Source: Purshia tridentata (lineage: Eukaryota; Streptophyta; Magnoliopsida; Rosales; Rosaceae). From it: 25,334 bases of DNA. Of this stretch, positions 1 to 11,000 are shown piece after piece (position 1 is the first letter of the stretch; every line of letters begins with the position of its first letter). The stretch is taken from assembly GCA_003254885.1 (NCBI GenBank), contig QANT01001742.1, positions 1 to 25,334 on the forward strand, read 5' to 3'. Below the pieces are notes generated by a model. The model worked only from the letters and a program-made list of their open reading frames with translations. It was not told the origin of the DNA and did no database searches. The translations under genes were made by a program, and so were the position numbers.

Positions 1-750
1 AAAATAGAAAACATAGTACCAACAAAAATAAAAATAATAAAACATAATTTTAATAACTATTCAGTATTGGTCTTGTGAACAACTTTCTCAGTTAAACTTA
101 AATTGGGTGGTATTACTATTATTGAATTGTTAGAGAAAGCCGTCAAATAATGTTTCTAATATTCTACTATCACTTATGCCTCCTTTTTTCATACTCTCCA
201 TCTTAATTTTTTATGCGATCTTCTTCTTAAGAAGAGGTGTTGAGTTGGAATTTCATTCTAGTTTATTAGATTGAAAATTTTTGACCTTTAAAAATTTATA
301 AATCCAATTTACATTCAATAAATATTTTATGATACATGTATGTGATAAACTTTCTTGTAGGATAGGGCTGCAATAATATTATTCTTACCAAATTTTTATA
401 TCACATTGTTTATGTCATCTTACGTGTCATCATTGTACTGGACATAGTTTTTCTTTATTTTTAGAATTTTTATTTTCAGTTTTTTAGTGTTCAATGTAAA
501 TGTTATATATATTGCCAAGTAAAATAGTATAAAATTATAGTATGAAAATATAATAAGTGTAACATTATTGATGTGGCTAATTTGATATCCCAATCTAATA
601 ATATAATGACATTTATGTTTTTACACATGGGATCCCAAGTCAGTCCATATCATTGTTATAGGTAAATTTTTCTCAACATTTTTAGAATGTATGAATAATC
701 AGAAAGTAACCTTCACTTCTATAACTCCAAAAATTTTGTTTAAATGGGAA
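1..750. other. AT-rich upstream intergenic DNA
   Basis: I see no open reading frame of substance, RNA gene or recognisable transposon here. The DNA is strongly AT-rich, as plant intergenic sequence usually is. The only local structure noted is a 14-bp perfect palindrome at 222-235 (TCTTCTTAAGAAGA). Confidence 0.6.
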
Positions 751-752
751 GA

Positions 753-877
753 AAGAATAAATACAATTTTGAATGTTTTGTTTATTGACAAAGTATATAT
801 TTGTAATTATTTACTTCGCACAGAATAAACAAGTCGATTCAAAGTCAAATACAATGTAGCCATTAACGTTAACCAAT
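753..877 (+). repeat. Direct repeat, copy 1 (about 125 bp)
   Basis: This segment recurs 250 bp downstream at 1003-1121. Both copies begin AAGAATAAATACAATTTTG and end CATTAACGTTAACCAAT. They differ by one substitution near the middle and by a 6-bp insertion in this copy (around 831-838). Such high identity in AT-rich DNA implies a fairly recent local duplication. No coding content is visible. Confidence 0.9.
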
Positions 878-1002
878 AATATTACATATTTTTTAAATTA
901 AAAATATCTAAATAATATTTTTGGACCTTAGTCAAAAATAAAAAAGTATTAAGGTATTAGTCTAAGAGAGGAGAAAAAATTGGACTGGCCTATAAATCAC
1001 TC

Positions 1003-1121
1003 AAGAATAAATACAATTTTGAATGTTTTGTTTATTGACAAAGTATATATTTGTAATTATTTACTTCGCAAAGAATAAACAAGCAAAGTCAAATACAATG
1101 TAGCCATTAACGTTAACCAAT
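1003..1121 (+). repeat. Direct repeat, copy 2 (about 119 bp)
   Basis: This is the second copy of the repeat at 753-877, shorter by 6 bp. It lies only about 430 bp upstream of the ABC1K8 ATG, so it is inside the likely distal promoter. Each copy carries the palindromic core AACGTT within TTAACGTTAA. Confidence 0.9.
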
Positions 1122-1142
1122 GCCAATTCAAGTCCTATAAGG

Positions 1143-1440
1143 CTATAAGTCAAAAGAATTTAACAAAAAATTTAGGGAGTGAAAAGCTGACGGGGCAGCC
1201 ACGTAAGCGTCCAAAGAATCTCTAACAAACGATCGAAGCGTGTTTGTGGCGTAAAACAGCCCGCGAGAGTGTCGCATCGCAACCAATGAGAATCCCCGGT
1301 CCTCCAAAACGCTCATCCTCCCACTTGCCACGTGTCCTCCTTACCTCCACCCCTTTCCCTCCATTTTCTTTATTTCCGTTTCCTCCACAAAAAACTCTAT
1401 TGTTCTCATTTTCATCTTCATCACACTCAACTCAACACAG
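1143..1440 (+). promoter_or_regulatory. Proximal promoter of the ABC1K8 gene
   Basis: The sequence becomes less AT-rich here. A CCAAT box is at 1283-1287. A G-box CACGTG is at 1329-1334, reading on into an ABRE-like ACGTGTC (1330-1336). A further ACGT core is near 1200. The stretch from about 1340 to 1440 is pyrimidine-rich and has no convincing TATA box; TATAAA-like strings occur only further upstream (991-996, 1135-1147). This fits the TATA-less, pyrimidine-patch core promoters common in plant genes for plastid proteins. The transcription start is not known; I infer about 1380-1440. G-box/ABRE elements suggest light or ABA/stress input, which is inference from motif alone. Confidence 0.5.
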
Positions 1441-1470
1441 ACTTTGTGTCTTCTTCTTCATTTTCTTCAA

Positions 1471-1500
1471 CCTCTCTCTCTCACTCTCTCTCTCTCCGGC
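1471..1500 (+). repeat. CT-rich microsatellite in the 5' leader
   Basis: An almost uninterrupted CT dinucleotide run ends just before the upstream ORF. CT-rich leaders are frequent just downstream of plant transcription starts and can vary in length between alleles. Confidence 0.8.
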
Positions 1501-1501
1501 C

Positions 1502-1519
1502 ATGAATATTGGGGTTTAG
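1502..1519 (+). promoter_or_regulatory. Upstream ORF of 5 codons (MNIGV)
   Basis: This ATG is the only one between the CT-rich leader and the main start codon. It opens a 5-codon ORF that stops at TAG 1517-1519, 32 nt before the main ATG and in a different frame. Such minimal upstream ORFs usually allow reinitiation and mildly reduce translation. Whether it lies in the mRNA depends on the start site, which I infer to be upstream. Confidence 0.6.
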
Positions 1520-1524
1520 GGTTT
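1516..1524 (+). promoter_or_regulatory. Telo-box (TTAGGGTTT, reverse of AAACCCTAA)
   Basis: An exact 9-bp match to the plant telo-box lies in the 5' leader and overlaps the stop codon of the upstream ORF. Telo-boxes are common in the 5' regions of plant housekeeping and translation-related genes, where they bind Myb/telobox proteins and can attract Polycomb. The motif is certain; the function here is inferred. Confidence 0.55.
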
Positions 1525-1551
1525 GAACAAATTTCACGATTCTTTCCGATA

Positions 1552-2037
1552 ATGGCTGCCTGCTCTCTACCTATTCCGGAACTCACCTTTCTCTCACCAC
1601 CGACCACTCCCAGACGCCGCCTTTCTGTTTCTAGACTTTCGCTCTCTAAATTCTCCCTCTCTGGGTACTCTAGGTACGGTCTTCGATCCCGAATCAGAGC
1701 GGTGAAAGAGGAAGGCCTCGTAGTTGAAGATAGGGAAGCCAAATTGATCAAGAAAGTGAATGGTGTGGAGTTGAGTGGTAATGGAGCTACTCCTGGTACT
1801 AGCGGTAGCGGTTACGGGAGCAATGGTTCGGCCAAGAAGTACTCAAATGGCAGTGTCAGTGGGATAGAGAGTGAGAATGGGAGCTTGGTGAAGTATTTGA
1901 ATGGGAATGGCGTGGCAGCGGAAGTGGTTGCAGAGATTGAAGTTTCGGAGTCGAAGGAGGAAGGCAGGATGAAGAAGATTGAGGAAATTGGTAAGGAAGA
2001 TGCATGGTTTAAGCAAAGTGGCCAAGGAAAAGTTGAG
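1552..2037 (+). other. ABC1K8: ABC1K8 exon 1: chloroplast transit peptide and Asn/Gly/Ser-rich linker
   Basis: Encodes residues 1-162. Residues 1-50 are rich in Ser, Arg and Leu with a single acidic residue (Glu10), typical of a stromal targeting peptide. Arg-Ile-Arg-Ala at 47-50 is a plausible processing site. Residues 70-120 are low-complexity with repeated NG and NGS units (for example [19 protein letters not shown]), a feature also seen in Arabidopsis ABC1K8. Residues 124-150 are acidic/basic and probably helical. The exon ends at phase 0 after KVE, with donor GTATGA. Confidence 0.88.
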
Positions 2038-5000
2038 GTATGATTCTGTGATGTTTATTTATTGGAGCTTCTTTGGACTGCCTTTAAGCAAGTTGTGTGT
2101 GGTTGCATTTCGTTGGTATTGAATTCGAGTCAGCATTTCTGTGGAGTTTGTGAGAAAACTTTGATTTTGAACGTACGTGCTAGATTTTGATATATGTTTG
2201 TGAATGTTAGTTGAAAAACAATTGGTTTGGAATTGTGGTCTAGAATTCTAATTTATAGTTCCCGACTCTTTGATTATCAAGATGCAGTTTCAATGTTAAC
2301 CTGTCCTTGAATTGAACTGGTTTACCAAAATCAGAAAAATTGAAACTACAAGGACCAAAAGTGGAATTAAGCCTATTTAAGATATAGTGAGAAGTTTGAA
2401 GAGGCTATTACACAAGGAAATTGAGACGTTTTGTTATAGTGAAGAAAGATATACAGAAAGTATTATTAGCAGTCTAATGGATCATGTTTTTAAAACTAGT
2501 TGGTTACTAATGTGTAGTAGTCAAGTTGGTATATTCTCATATCTACCACAACAAGGACTAAGGTTAGCTGATGAAATCACAGATGAGTAAATTGTGTACA
2601 ATGAGGCCATTAGGTGTTGGTATTAAGAGATGCAGCTGTAGGATGTGCTGACCATTAGAGAAAAAAAATTGAGCAGTCCATGGTGGTGTGTCGCTAATGG
2701 CATAGTGACATTAGATATATCATATCATTATTTTGGAGCTCATAATTCTTTTCCATTATTATTCTTTTTGATTTCATCAGGGTTACCAAGATTACCATTT
2801 TCTATATCAGTTGTTTTGTGCTGATTCCAACCCTTAGTTGTTTAATATAAAATTCGATGAATATATATTATATTAAACCAACAGTCATTTACATATTATT
2901 CATAACATTATTGGTAGTTTAAGTGACTCTGAAGCTGGCTCAATATATGGGATGAGGATGGGTGGTCCATGTTTAACAAGAGAAGATAGAAACTGAGAAA
3001 AAAATGGTTAAGGAAAATCTTTTGAGCAAGGGGATTATTGTTTTTTTTTTTATTCTCTGAAAAAGAGGGACCGCTGATCTGTTTAGGATGTCCAATTCAT
3101 GCTTGATGATAAATAGGTGTTTCTAGTATTTTATTGCTAATAATATTGCGTGTGCGGAGGAAGAATTTACTCTATATAGATATGTGCAACGATTTTGAGT
3201 TGGCTGTGTTCTATCTAAATGGCTTAAATTTCTAATTTTGTAGGTTACTTTATTTGTATGTTGTGTATTATGTACAATGTGTACCTCAATATTATGGTAC
3301 CATATGGTTTTTTCAGGTTTCTGTTGCACCTGGTGGCCGCTGGAGTAGGTTCAAAACTTACTCGACAATCCAGAGGACCTTGGAAATATGGGGATTTGTT
3401 CTAACATTCATCATCAAGGCTTGGTTGAACAGTAAAAAGTTCATGTATCGAGGTTAGTCACTCCAGTAAAGTGAAATTTTAAAAAGAAAATACATAGTTC
3501 CTCATCATTTTTGCTTTTCATGTGAGAAATAAAACCAAACGTAAGAAAATATTTCAAGCAGGGAAGTCCTTGCAAAGCCCATGTAATAACAATTGTACAG
3601 GCTTATTCCCACACGATGTGTAAGTGCTTTCTAATTCCACAATCTATTATCGGATATTGAAGAGGAACAAGATATTCTGCTTCAGACGTTCTTACTTTGT
3701 TGGCAGGTTTTGGGGGATAATTAGCACAATTTTACAAACATGAGCACAACGTGAACCCTTTATCTATCTAAAATGGGTTTTGTAGGGAACAAGCTGAGTT
3801 GGCAACTTGACATGGGTAAAAATAACAGGATTTATCTGACCATTGAGAATTGTAACTAAACCAACTTTTCTGTTACCTGAAACCGGGTGAGCTAGTGCTG
3901 GGGTTTTCATTGCTGCCTTTGATTATCTATTTGGACGGTGTGATCAGTCCATTCACTTTTTTTGGTAGTATGCTACTTATACAGTAGTGAGTTCAGATCT
4001 ATTCCTGATAGATTTCAACTTAGCAAAACATTAATCTGAGTTTATTCGGGTTTGTTAATATGAATCCATTTGCACCATCTAGGTCCGTATAGACTAGTTT
4101 GATTTTAAGAGACCTGCTTCAATGGTATTTGATTAGACGATGCAAATCCAAAGGAAATGAGCTGAAAGCACTACCAAAAAGAAAGATTCATGTAGTATGT
4201 AGTGTTATCTTATATAAGGAATTGCTCCTTTCGTTGTTTATCTATATCTATCAATCACAGCTGTGTTATTGAAACTTTATTTTAGAGGAAGTGCCAAGTG
4301 TTGGAAGGACGTGTCATGCTCTCAAAATCTTGTTTCAAAAAACACAGTTGAGGTGGCAAGATCTGTGTTACATTATAGCAAGATTTTGCTATAACTTGAA
4401 AGTCAATTCACTCTCATAATTCAACACTATTGTTGGTGTTGTTCTATTTGTTGCTGTTTTAGTCTGAGTCCTCACAAATGATCATCAAATGTGGCTCTCC
4501 CTGGGAAGTGATTGTGGAAATTATCGTTGGATAAGGGATTCCCTCTGGAATTCTGTCATAAAAAAAAGTATATGGTACATGACAATGGGTGAGATTCTAA
4601 TGTTGTGGTTAGAGGCTCGAGTTGATGTTCTTGGAAAAACATTAGGGGATGCTTCTTCTTATGTCTGTGTAGTGGTGGGAAAGGGAGAACAAATTAGGTT
4701 TTGGGGAAGATCAGAAGATAGGATAGTCTATTTTATATGCATCTTTTCCATGTCTTTATAGACTATCCAACTCTCATAATGTATCAATAGCCAATATGTC
4801 TCTGTTTTCTGTTTTACATTAAGCTGGAATTTGATTTCCTTAGACATTCGAATGACTTGGAGGTTGGGAGCCATCTTTGCTACTCTCTTTGATTAAAAAT
4901 GCTTTGTAAAAAGCTATTAGGTTGGATTTGGAAAATTGAGTGTTTTGAGGCTTATTTTATGTAAGTCTTATTTTAGTTGGTTGATTGATGAGTCTTCTCT

Positions 5001-8000
5001 TCCCATTTTCAACCCCTATAACGTTATTTGGAAGAACAAAGTTCTATGCATAGCACAAATAATAGTTTGGATTATTTCTCATAGTAGAGTAAATACTTGT
5101 GACATTATTCAAAGGATGATGCAGGACAACACAAGATTAGTGTTGCCTAGGGGTCATGATGGGATTAAGGTGATAAGAATTTTAAGAAATAGAATATTTT
5201 TAGAGAACAAAGAGTGTTTATGGCTATTGTAAGCAAAGAGATGGAGAAGAATGTAGAAAGAAGAGAGAGGAAACGTTAGAGGACACCACGGCACAAAGCC
5301 TTCAACAACGCTAGATTTTCATTCAATCAAATGATTCAAACATGATTTGCCTTACAAGAGATAACCGTATTTATAGAGCTCAAATAGAGCTCCTAGATTT
5401 ATTAGAAAACTTAAAACATTGTATTTTTCTGAGATCAAATAAATACTCTTAATAACACTTGACCCAAATAAATACTCTTAGAAAACCTTGACAGTAACTC
5501 TTAGATTGACTCCTGATTTATTTATTCATGAACTATTAGACTACCATGGGCCTTTTATTTTAGACCAAAAAGGCTTGCTGTTAGATTTGGTCCAATGGGC
5601 TTAGTCTTGGGGTTCCGTAGAGGATATTTATTTTCTAACCAACCTGTAGATATTGCATCAAAAGAGGAGGCCTAATGTTAGTCTATCTCCCCATTGGTGT
5701 ATAATGTGCAAAGGGGAGGCGGAAAATGCTACTTTAGATTTCTGGCACGGATTGTTCTTGTAAGCTATTTTGTGGTGATGATTCCAGATGGTGGTCTTCA
5801 TCGATCTCTGTGGAAATAATTGTGAAAAAAATGGAATTCTTCTTGAAAACATGGAAATTTTGAATGAAACTTCTATAAACCTCAAACTTCTATAAATATT
5901 GGCATGTGTTGAATCTTACTTGAATTCTAGAATTCTTTAGCTAGACATCCATTTTTAATGGAGATGCTCATTTAAAGGACTTAATTTGAGGGACAATGTA
6001 TCTAAGGGCTTCACTGCAAGGTTAATTAATTTCAACCCTTGTGTTAAATCCAAGGGCTGGATGTATATTATCTCTCTCCCGTCTCTTATTTTAAGTCCCT
6101 TAGGTGGGCACTTCTGCATTTTTAAGGTAGCTGGAGTATGTAGTTTTTGGTACTTTCTCTAATTTAAGGGATATAAATGTTCAGGGGGAATGACAGAGGA
6201 AAAGAAAGCATTAAGGCGTAAGGCCCTAGCCAAGTGGCTAAAGGAGAATATTTTGAGATTAGGTCCAACATTCATCAAAATTGGCCAGCAGTTCTCCACA
6301 AGGGTGGACATTCTTGCTCAAGAATATGTTGATCAGTTGTCAGAACTTCAGGTTGGAAATGCTTTGATTCAATGTCATTTGGATTTCATATTGCTACTGT
6401 ATGGTTCTGTGCATATATCCTACTACTAAACTGTAATTCTGTAACTTTAATGCTTAACTTGTCAACAATGATATGTTGGACCATGAAGCCTTGCACTTAA
6501 CAATGTTCTTATATTTTTATTATGTTGAAATTTGTTTATGCAAGAGTCTGGGATTATTAGGTGGGAAACATAGAGCCTTCTATGCTGTTTGAGTGCCTAG
6601 GTTGTGCTCTATAGGTGTTTTAATAAGTTATCTTGTCAACAACTGAAAAGAAAGTTAGAACTTTTAAGACCTTAGAAGAAGAAATCACATTTTAATTTCC
6701 AGTACATAATAACCAAAAATTGAATTCCTCAGGTTGGTGGATTTAATGTTGTTGTATCATTGGACGTGTTTGTACAGTATGCTGCTGATAGGTTAAGACA
6801 CGTTTGACTCTGAGCATGCCAATTACATAACAACATCATAGATATTTTTTTGTCCTTTAAAAAAAAAAAAATCATGAAAACCAAGTTTGGTGTTTTATTT
6901 TATTTTCTTTTCTTTTCCCTTTTGCATATTATACTATTTCATCCAATCAGCTATGTGCAAGCAGAGGCAATTTTGTTTTTGTCTTGTCCTTTTTTATACA
7001 CACTTGATTGTTTCTAAAAAATGGTGATTCTTAAGGCATAACTGAATCACATTTTAATTTCAGGATCAAGTTCCTCCTTTCCCATCAGATACAGCTGTAT
7101 CTATTGTTGAAGAAGAGCTTGGAGCTCCTGTGAATGATATATTTGATCGGTTTGACTATGAACCAATAGCCGCTGCTAGTTTGGGTACTCTTGATTTCAT
7201 TCTACAGTCTCTGATAGAGAAAATTTGTGCAATCAGCAAATGAATCTAGCTTAATTGTTTTCGTGTGTGTGTGGGGGTTATAGTTGAATTTGATAAGAGA
7301 TGAAATATCAGAATATGAATATTATCCTTTTATGCAGGTCAGGTCCACCGTGCAAGATTGAAGGGACAGGAAGTTGTTGTTAAAGTACAGAGGCCTGGAC
7401 TCAAGGATCTTTTCAATATTGATCTTAAAAACCTGAGGGTCAGTTTCTCACATTGTCTTACAATTCTAGATTATAAATGCCTGGATTTTTTGTTTGTTTG
7501 TTTTCTCACTAGGTGATTTGAACATAGGATCTACTCTCACCCCACCCTTCCTATGCCACTTGAGCTATGGTCATGGGCAATGCTTGGAGTAATTTAGGTT
7601 ATCATATATTTATCTGATCGTGGTTGACTTTATTTTTATGTTTTTTTTAGCTTCCATTGGCCTGCCAAACTTACGAATTGTCCTTTGATGTTTATCTTTG
7701 AGACAAATTAATTTCCTATGCTAACTGTGTCATTAGATCTTATAAAATTTTCTTTATTCAGTTTGGTTTTGTCTTGTGTGTGTGTGCTTGCGCACACATG
7801 TTTCACTTTTTTGTACATGAAATACATTTGCAAGGTTTGTCTTGACCTGTTGAAAGCTATCGAAATTCTGATGAGGATCAACATATTGGTCATTATTTCC
7901 AGGTAATTGCAGAATATCTTCAGAAAATTGACCCAAAGTCAGATGGTGCGAAGAGAGATTGGGTTGCTATATATGATGAGTGTGCAAATGTCTTATATCA

Positions 8001-11000
8001 GGTATTGATATCTGCTTTGATTGCTTTAACCTTTTGGCACTGAATAGTGAGCCAAAAAGCACATGAATCTCGTGATATTTGTAAGTGTAGCTGAAGGTCA
8101 TATTGTCCACTGTGACTCCTGTTTTCCCTGGCCTCTATTTGTTTTAGGTTTTTGATAAATTTCCTATCACTTGTTCACTTGAAAAATAATAAGTCAGACC
8201 ATGCATTTTGAAATAATATGTCTAACAATGTTGGCATAGATGAGTAAGGATGCAGATAGGCATGGAAGAATAATTAAGAACTAAATCATGTGAGGGACAC
8301 TTAGATAATACATATCTAGGAAAAGAGGTCGAAATAGATGGTTCAAAGTCCAACAAAGACAGGGAAAGGCAATTTTATGTCGATTGTATCATGAGTGAGG
8401 ACATAATGGCATATTTATTTTACCTGGCATGTGATCCCTTAAAGTGAAATGACAACGGATTTACATTGCAGGTCCTAATAGTTAGGTGAGGCTTTTAAGT
8501 TAATTACAATGTCTTACTGCCTGCCCAAAAATAATGTCTAGGCTTCTCGAAAAATGATGCCCTACTGGATATTAGCTGACTCCTCATATCTTTCTCCTGT
8601 CATTATTTTAGGGAGAGGATTACTGTGGGACTAGTAGGATGCCAACAAAACAAGTAAAATCCTGTTGGTTCAAAACCTTATTACCTCGTAGGTTGTTTCA
8701 GAGCATTAATCAAGTTTATAAGAATTACCTGACAAAGTAGGTTAATGCTATGGGGTCTCATAAGTCATAACATGGTCTAATTTGTTGTCAGTTTTGGGTA
8801 TGGTAAAAAATACCAACAAGGATATATTATGGGAAACTTGGTAAAATACATTGTAGAGGAGGTTCCACAATGGTGTCCTTACTTTTTTTTAAAAAAAATG
8901 AGGGTATCCTCATTAGAGAATTGTCCTATATATATTTTTTATGGGAAACTTAATGCTTATATCATTGAAAAGGAACCAATCAATGTTGAACGGCAGTCCA
9001 AAAAATATGCAACCTTCTACCTACAATAAACATAATACATACAGCATGATAACTGACAAAATACACCCAACCAAACCTTAAAGAGAAGAGGTCCACCCAA
9101 ACTGCAATCAAACTAAGACACTGCAGCTTCCTTAGTCCATTAAAAGGGGAAAGAAAGGCCCTCAATTAATGCAAATTAAACCAAAGCCCAAAGTGAGGTC
9201 AGAAATCTAGCCTTGTCGGACTCCCTAATGTTGCCTTTTAAAACTATGTTTTCCCTTTTCAAAACCCAATAAATCAGTAGCACACTGCATCTCTACAAAA
9301 CCTTTGCCTTCTCACTGCCACCGAAACAAAAACTCTGAAAAACTAAAGAGTTACAGGATGAAGGCAGCACCCAACTCAACTTTGGCAACCTAAAACAAAT
9401 TAGACCACAATCTCAAAGCCACTGAAAAATGAAGGAATAAAGAGTAAGGAGATAAAACTATTTTATGTGCATTCTGTAGATGGGGGTTATATATTATACC
9501 AACTTCACTTCAATGTGGCTAAATATTGTAAGGGATAATATGAAAGTTTACAAAATCAAGATTCAAGAAGGCTGCTAGTTGATATATACTTGTGAGCTCC
9601 TTTAACAACTAGGACTATGAAAAGCTCAAACACTTGTGGATTTAATGATAAATCAAGAAGTACAAAAGTATACCAAATTAGTAGTTTTTGGTCAAGATGG
9701 CTAATATAATTGAGAAACTTGTGAGGGAATGATGGATTTTTTTTTTTTAAATTTTTAATGGGAGAGCCCAGGAGAAGAGGAATAGGGGGACTTGGTGAAT
9801 TGGGAATTTCTTTCAGGATTATAAAAAAAAAAAAGAAAAAAAAGGAGGATTTTGGGTGGGAAATTTGATCAAGAGACATGTAGCATGCAAGGGAAGTGGT
9901 TGTGGAGATTTTCTTTGGAGAGGGAATCATTGGGGTATGCAGTCATCTGGAGTAGATATGGCTTTGATGCTAGGAGTAGATATGGTTTTGATGTTAACTG
10001 GTGGGATTATAATGTGGTGGTAAGAGGTTCTGGTAGAAGTTCTCGGAAATACATTGCACTGGGAATTGATAATTTTTCTCCACACTCTTGTTCTGGGGAA
10101 TGGGTAGAGAGAGTCAGATTCTGGGAAGATAGATGAGCTGGGGCGTCACCATTGTGGTTATTGTTATTTAGTAAATGGTAGCTTTTCTTTAATACAATTC
10201 TTCTATTATTATTTATGATACAATTCTCCTATTATTATTTAGTAAATGCAATTCTCCTATTAATATTTAGTAAATGATAGCTAATAATTGTGACTTCTCC
10301 AGGAGATTGATTACACCAAGGAAGCTGCTAATGCTGAACTATTTGCAAGTAACTTCAAAAACATGGATTATGTTAAAGTCCCAACAATAGTATGGGAATA
10401 CACAACACCACAGGTTTAAGCTTTAGCACTAATTTTAGCTGACGAACATTATTGTATTTGTTTTTATTATTGTCTCTCTAAAACTCAACTTCCTGTATCT
10501 ATTACTATTAGGTTCTGACAATGGAGTACGTCCCAGGGATTAAAATAAACAAGATACAAGCTTTAGATCAATTGGGTGTTGATCGGCAAAGGTCAGTATA
10601 ATTTTCTGTTTTTATCCTAGGTGAAATCAAGTTGAGATGTGACATCTTCTCATCAGTCCATGCTTCTGATATCAATTTCATCTTCCTCAGGTTGGGCAGA
10701 TATGCTGTTGAATCGTACTTGGAACAAATTCTGTCTCATGGGTTTTTCCATGCTGATCCTGTGAGTTCTTGTTGTTTAATTCAGTTTTTGGTGCTAAAGC
10801 ATGTTTAGGATGTCCATAAGAGAATCTTATGGAAGTGGAATTGCATATGGAAGTTGAAGCTTAATGTGCCAGAATATGAGAATAGGTAACTTGCCTACAC
10901 ATAGCAACCTTAGTTGGAAAATGCCATGTTTTGAAGGTTCATCTTCTGGATAGGTTTGAAAGAAAAAAGTCATCCCATGCATTTTATTTTGCGCAAACTT

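Larger units (their letters stand above)
3453..6184 (+). other. Intron 2 (2732 bp)
   Basis: Donor GTTAGT and acceptor TTCAG; it splits a Gly codon (residue 208). The first kilobase (3453-4480) holds nothing I recognise. The centre, about 4489-5900, contains decayed LINE coding fragments described separately. The last 280 bp are unremarkable. Confidence 0.88.
8002..10302 (+). other. Intron 6 (2301 bp)
   Basis: Donor GTATTG and acceptor CTTCTCCAG; phase 0 between Gln370 and Glu371. The first 1.8 kb has only short, unconvincing ORFs on both strands. The end contains a LINE fragment (9852-10136) and a 28-bp tandem repeat (10195-10276), annotated separately. Confidence 0.88.

Noticed and set aside
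991..996. TATAAA as the TATA box for ABC1K8
   Set aside because: It is over 550 bp upstream of the ATG, and the promoter-like GC-richer region and pyrimidine leader lie far downstream of it.
1244..1519. Open frame across the promoter and leader ending in the MNIGV uORF
   Set aside because: It runs through promoter sequence and a CT repeat and has no family features. Only its last five codons follow an ATG likely to be in the mRNA.
1444..1551. In-frame extension of the ABC1K8 N-terminus upstream of 1552
   Set aside because: The extension starts from TTG, not ATG, and would place CT-repeat-encoded residues before an otherwise good transit peptide.
2387..2590. 67-codon ORF in intron 1
   Set aside because: No recognisable domain; it lies wholly within a well-supported intron.
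9556..9930. 124-codon minus-strand ORF in intron 6
   Set aside because: Low-complexity Phe and Lys runs come from A/T homopolymers, and it overlaps the sense LINE fragment.
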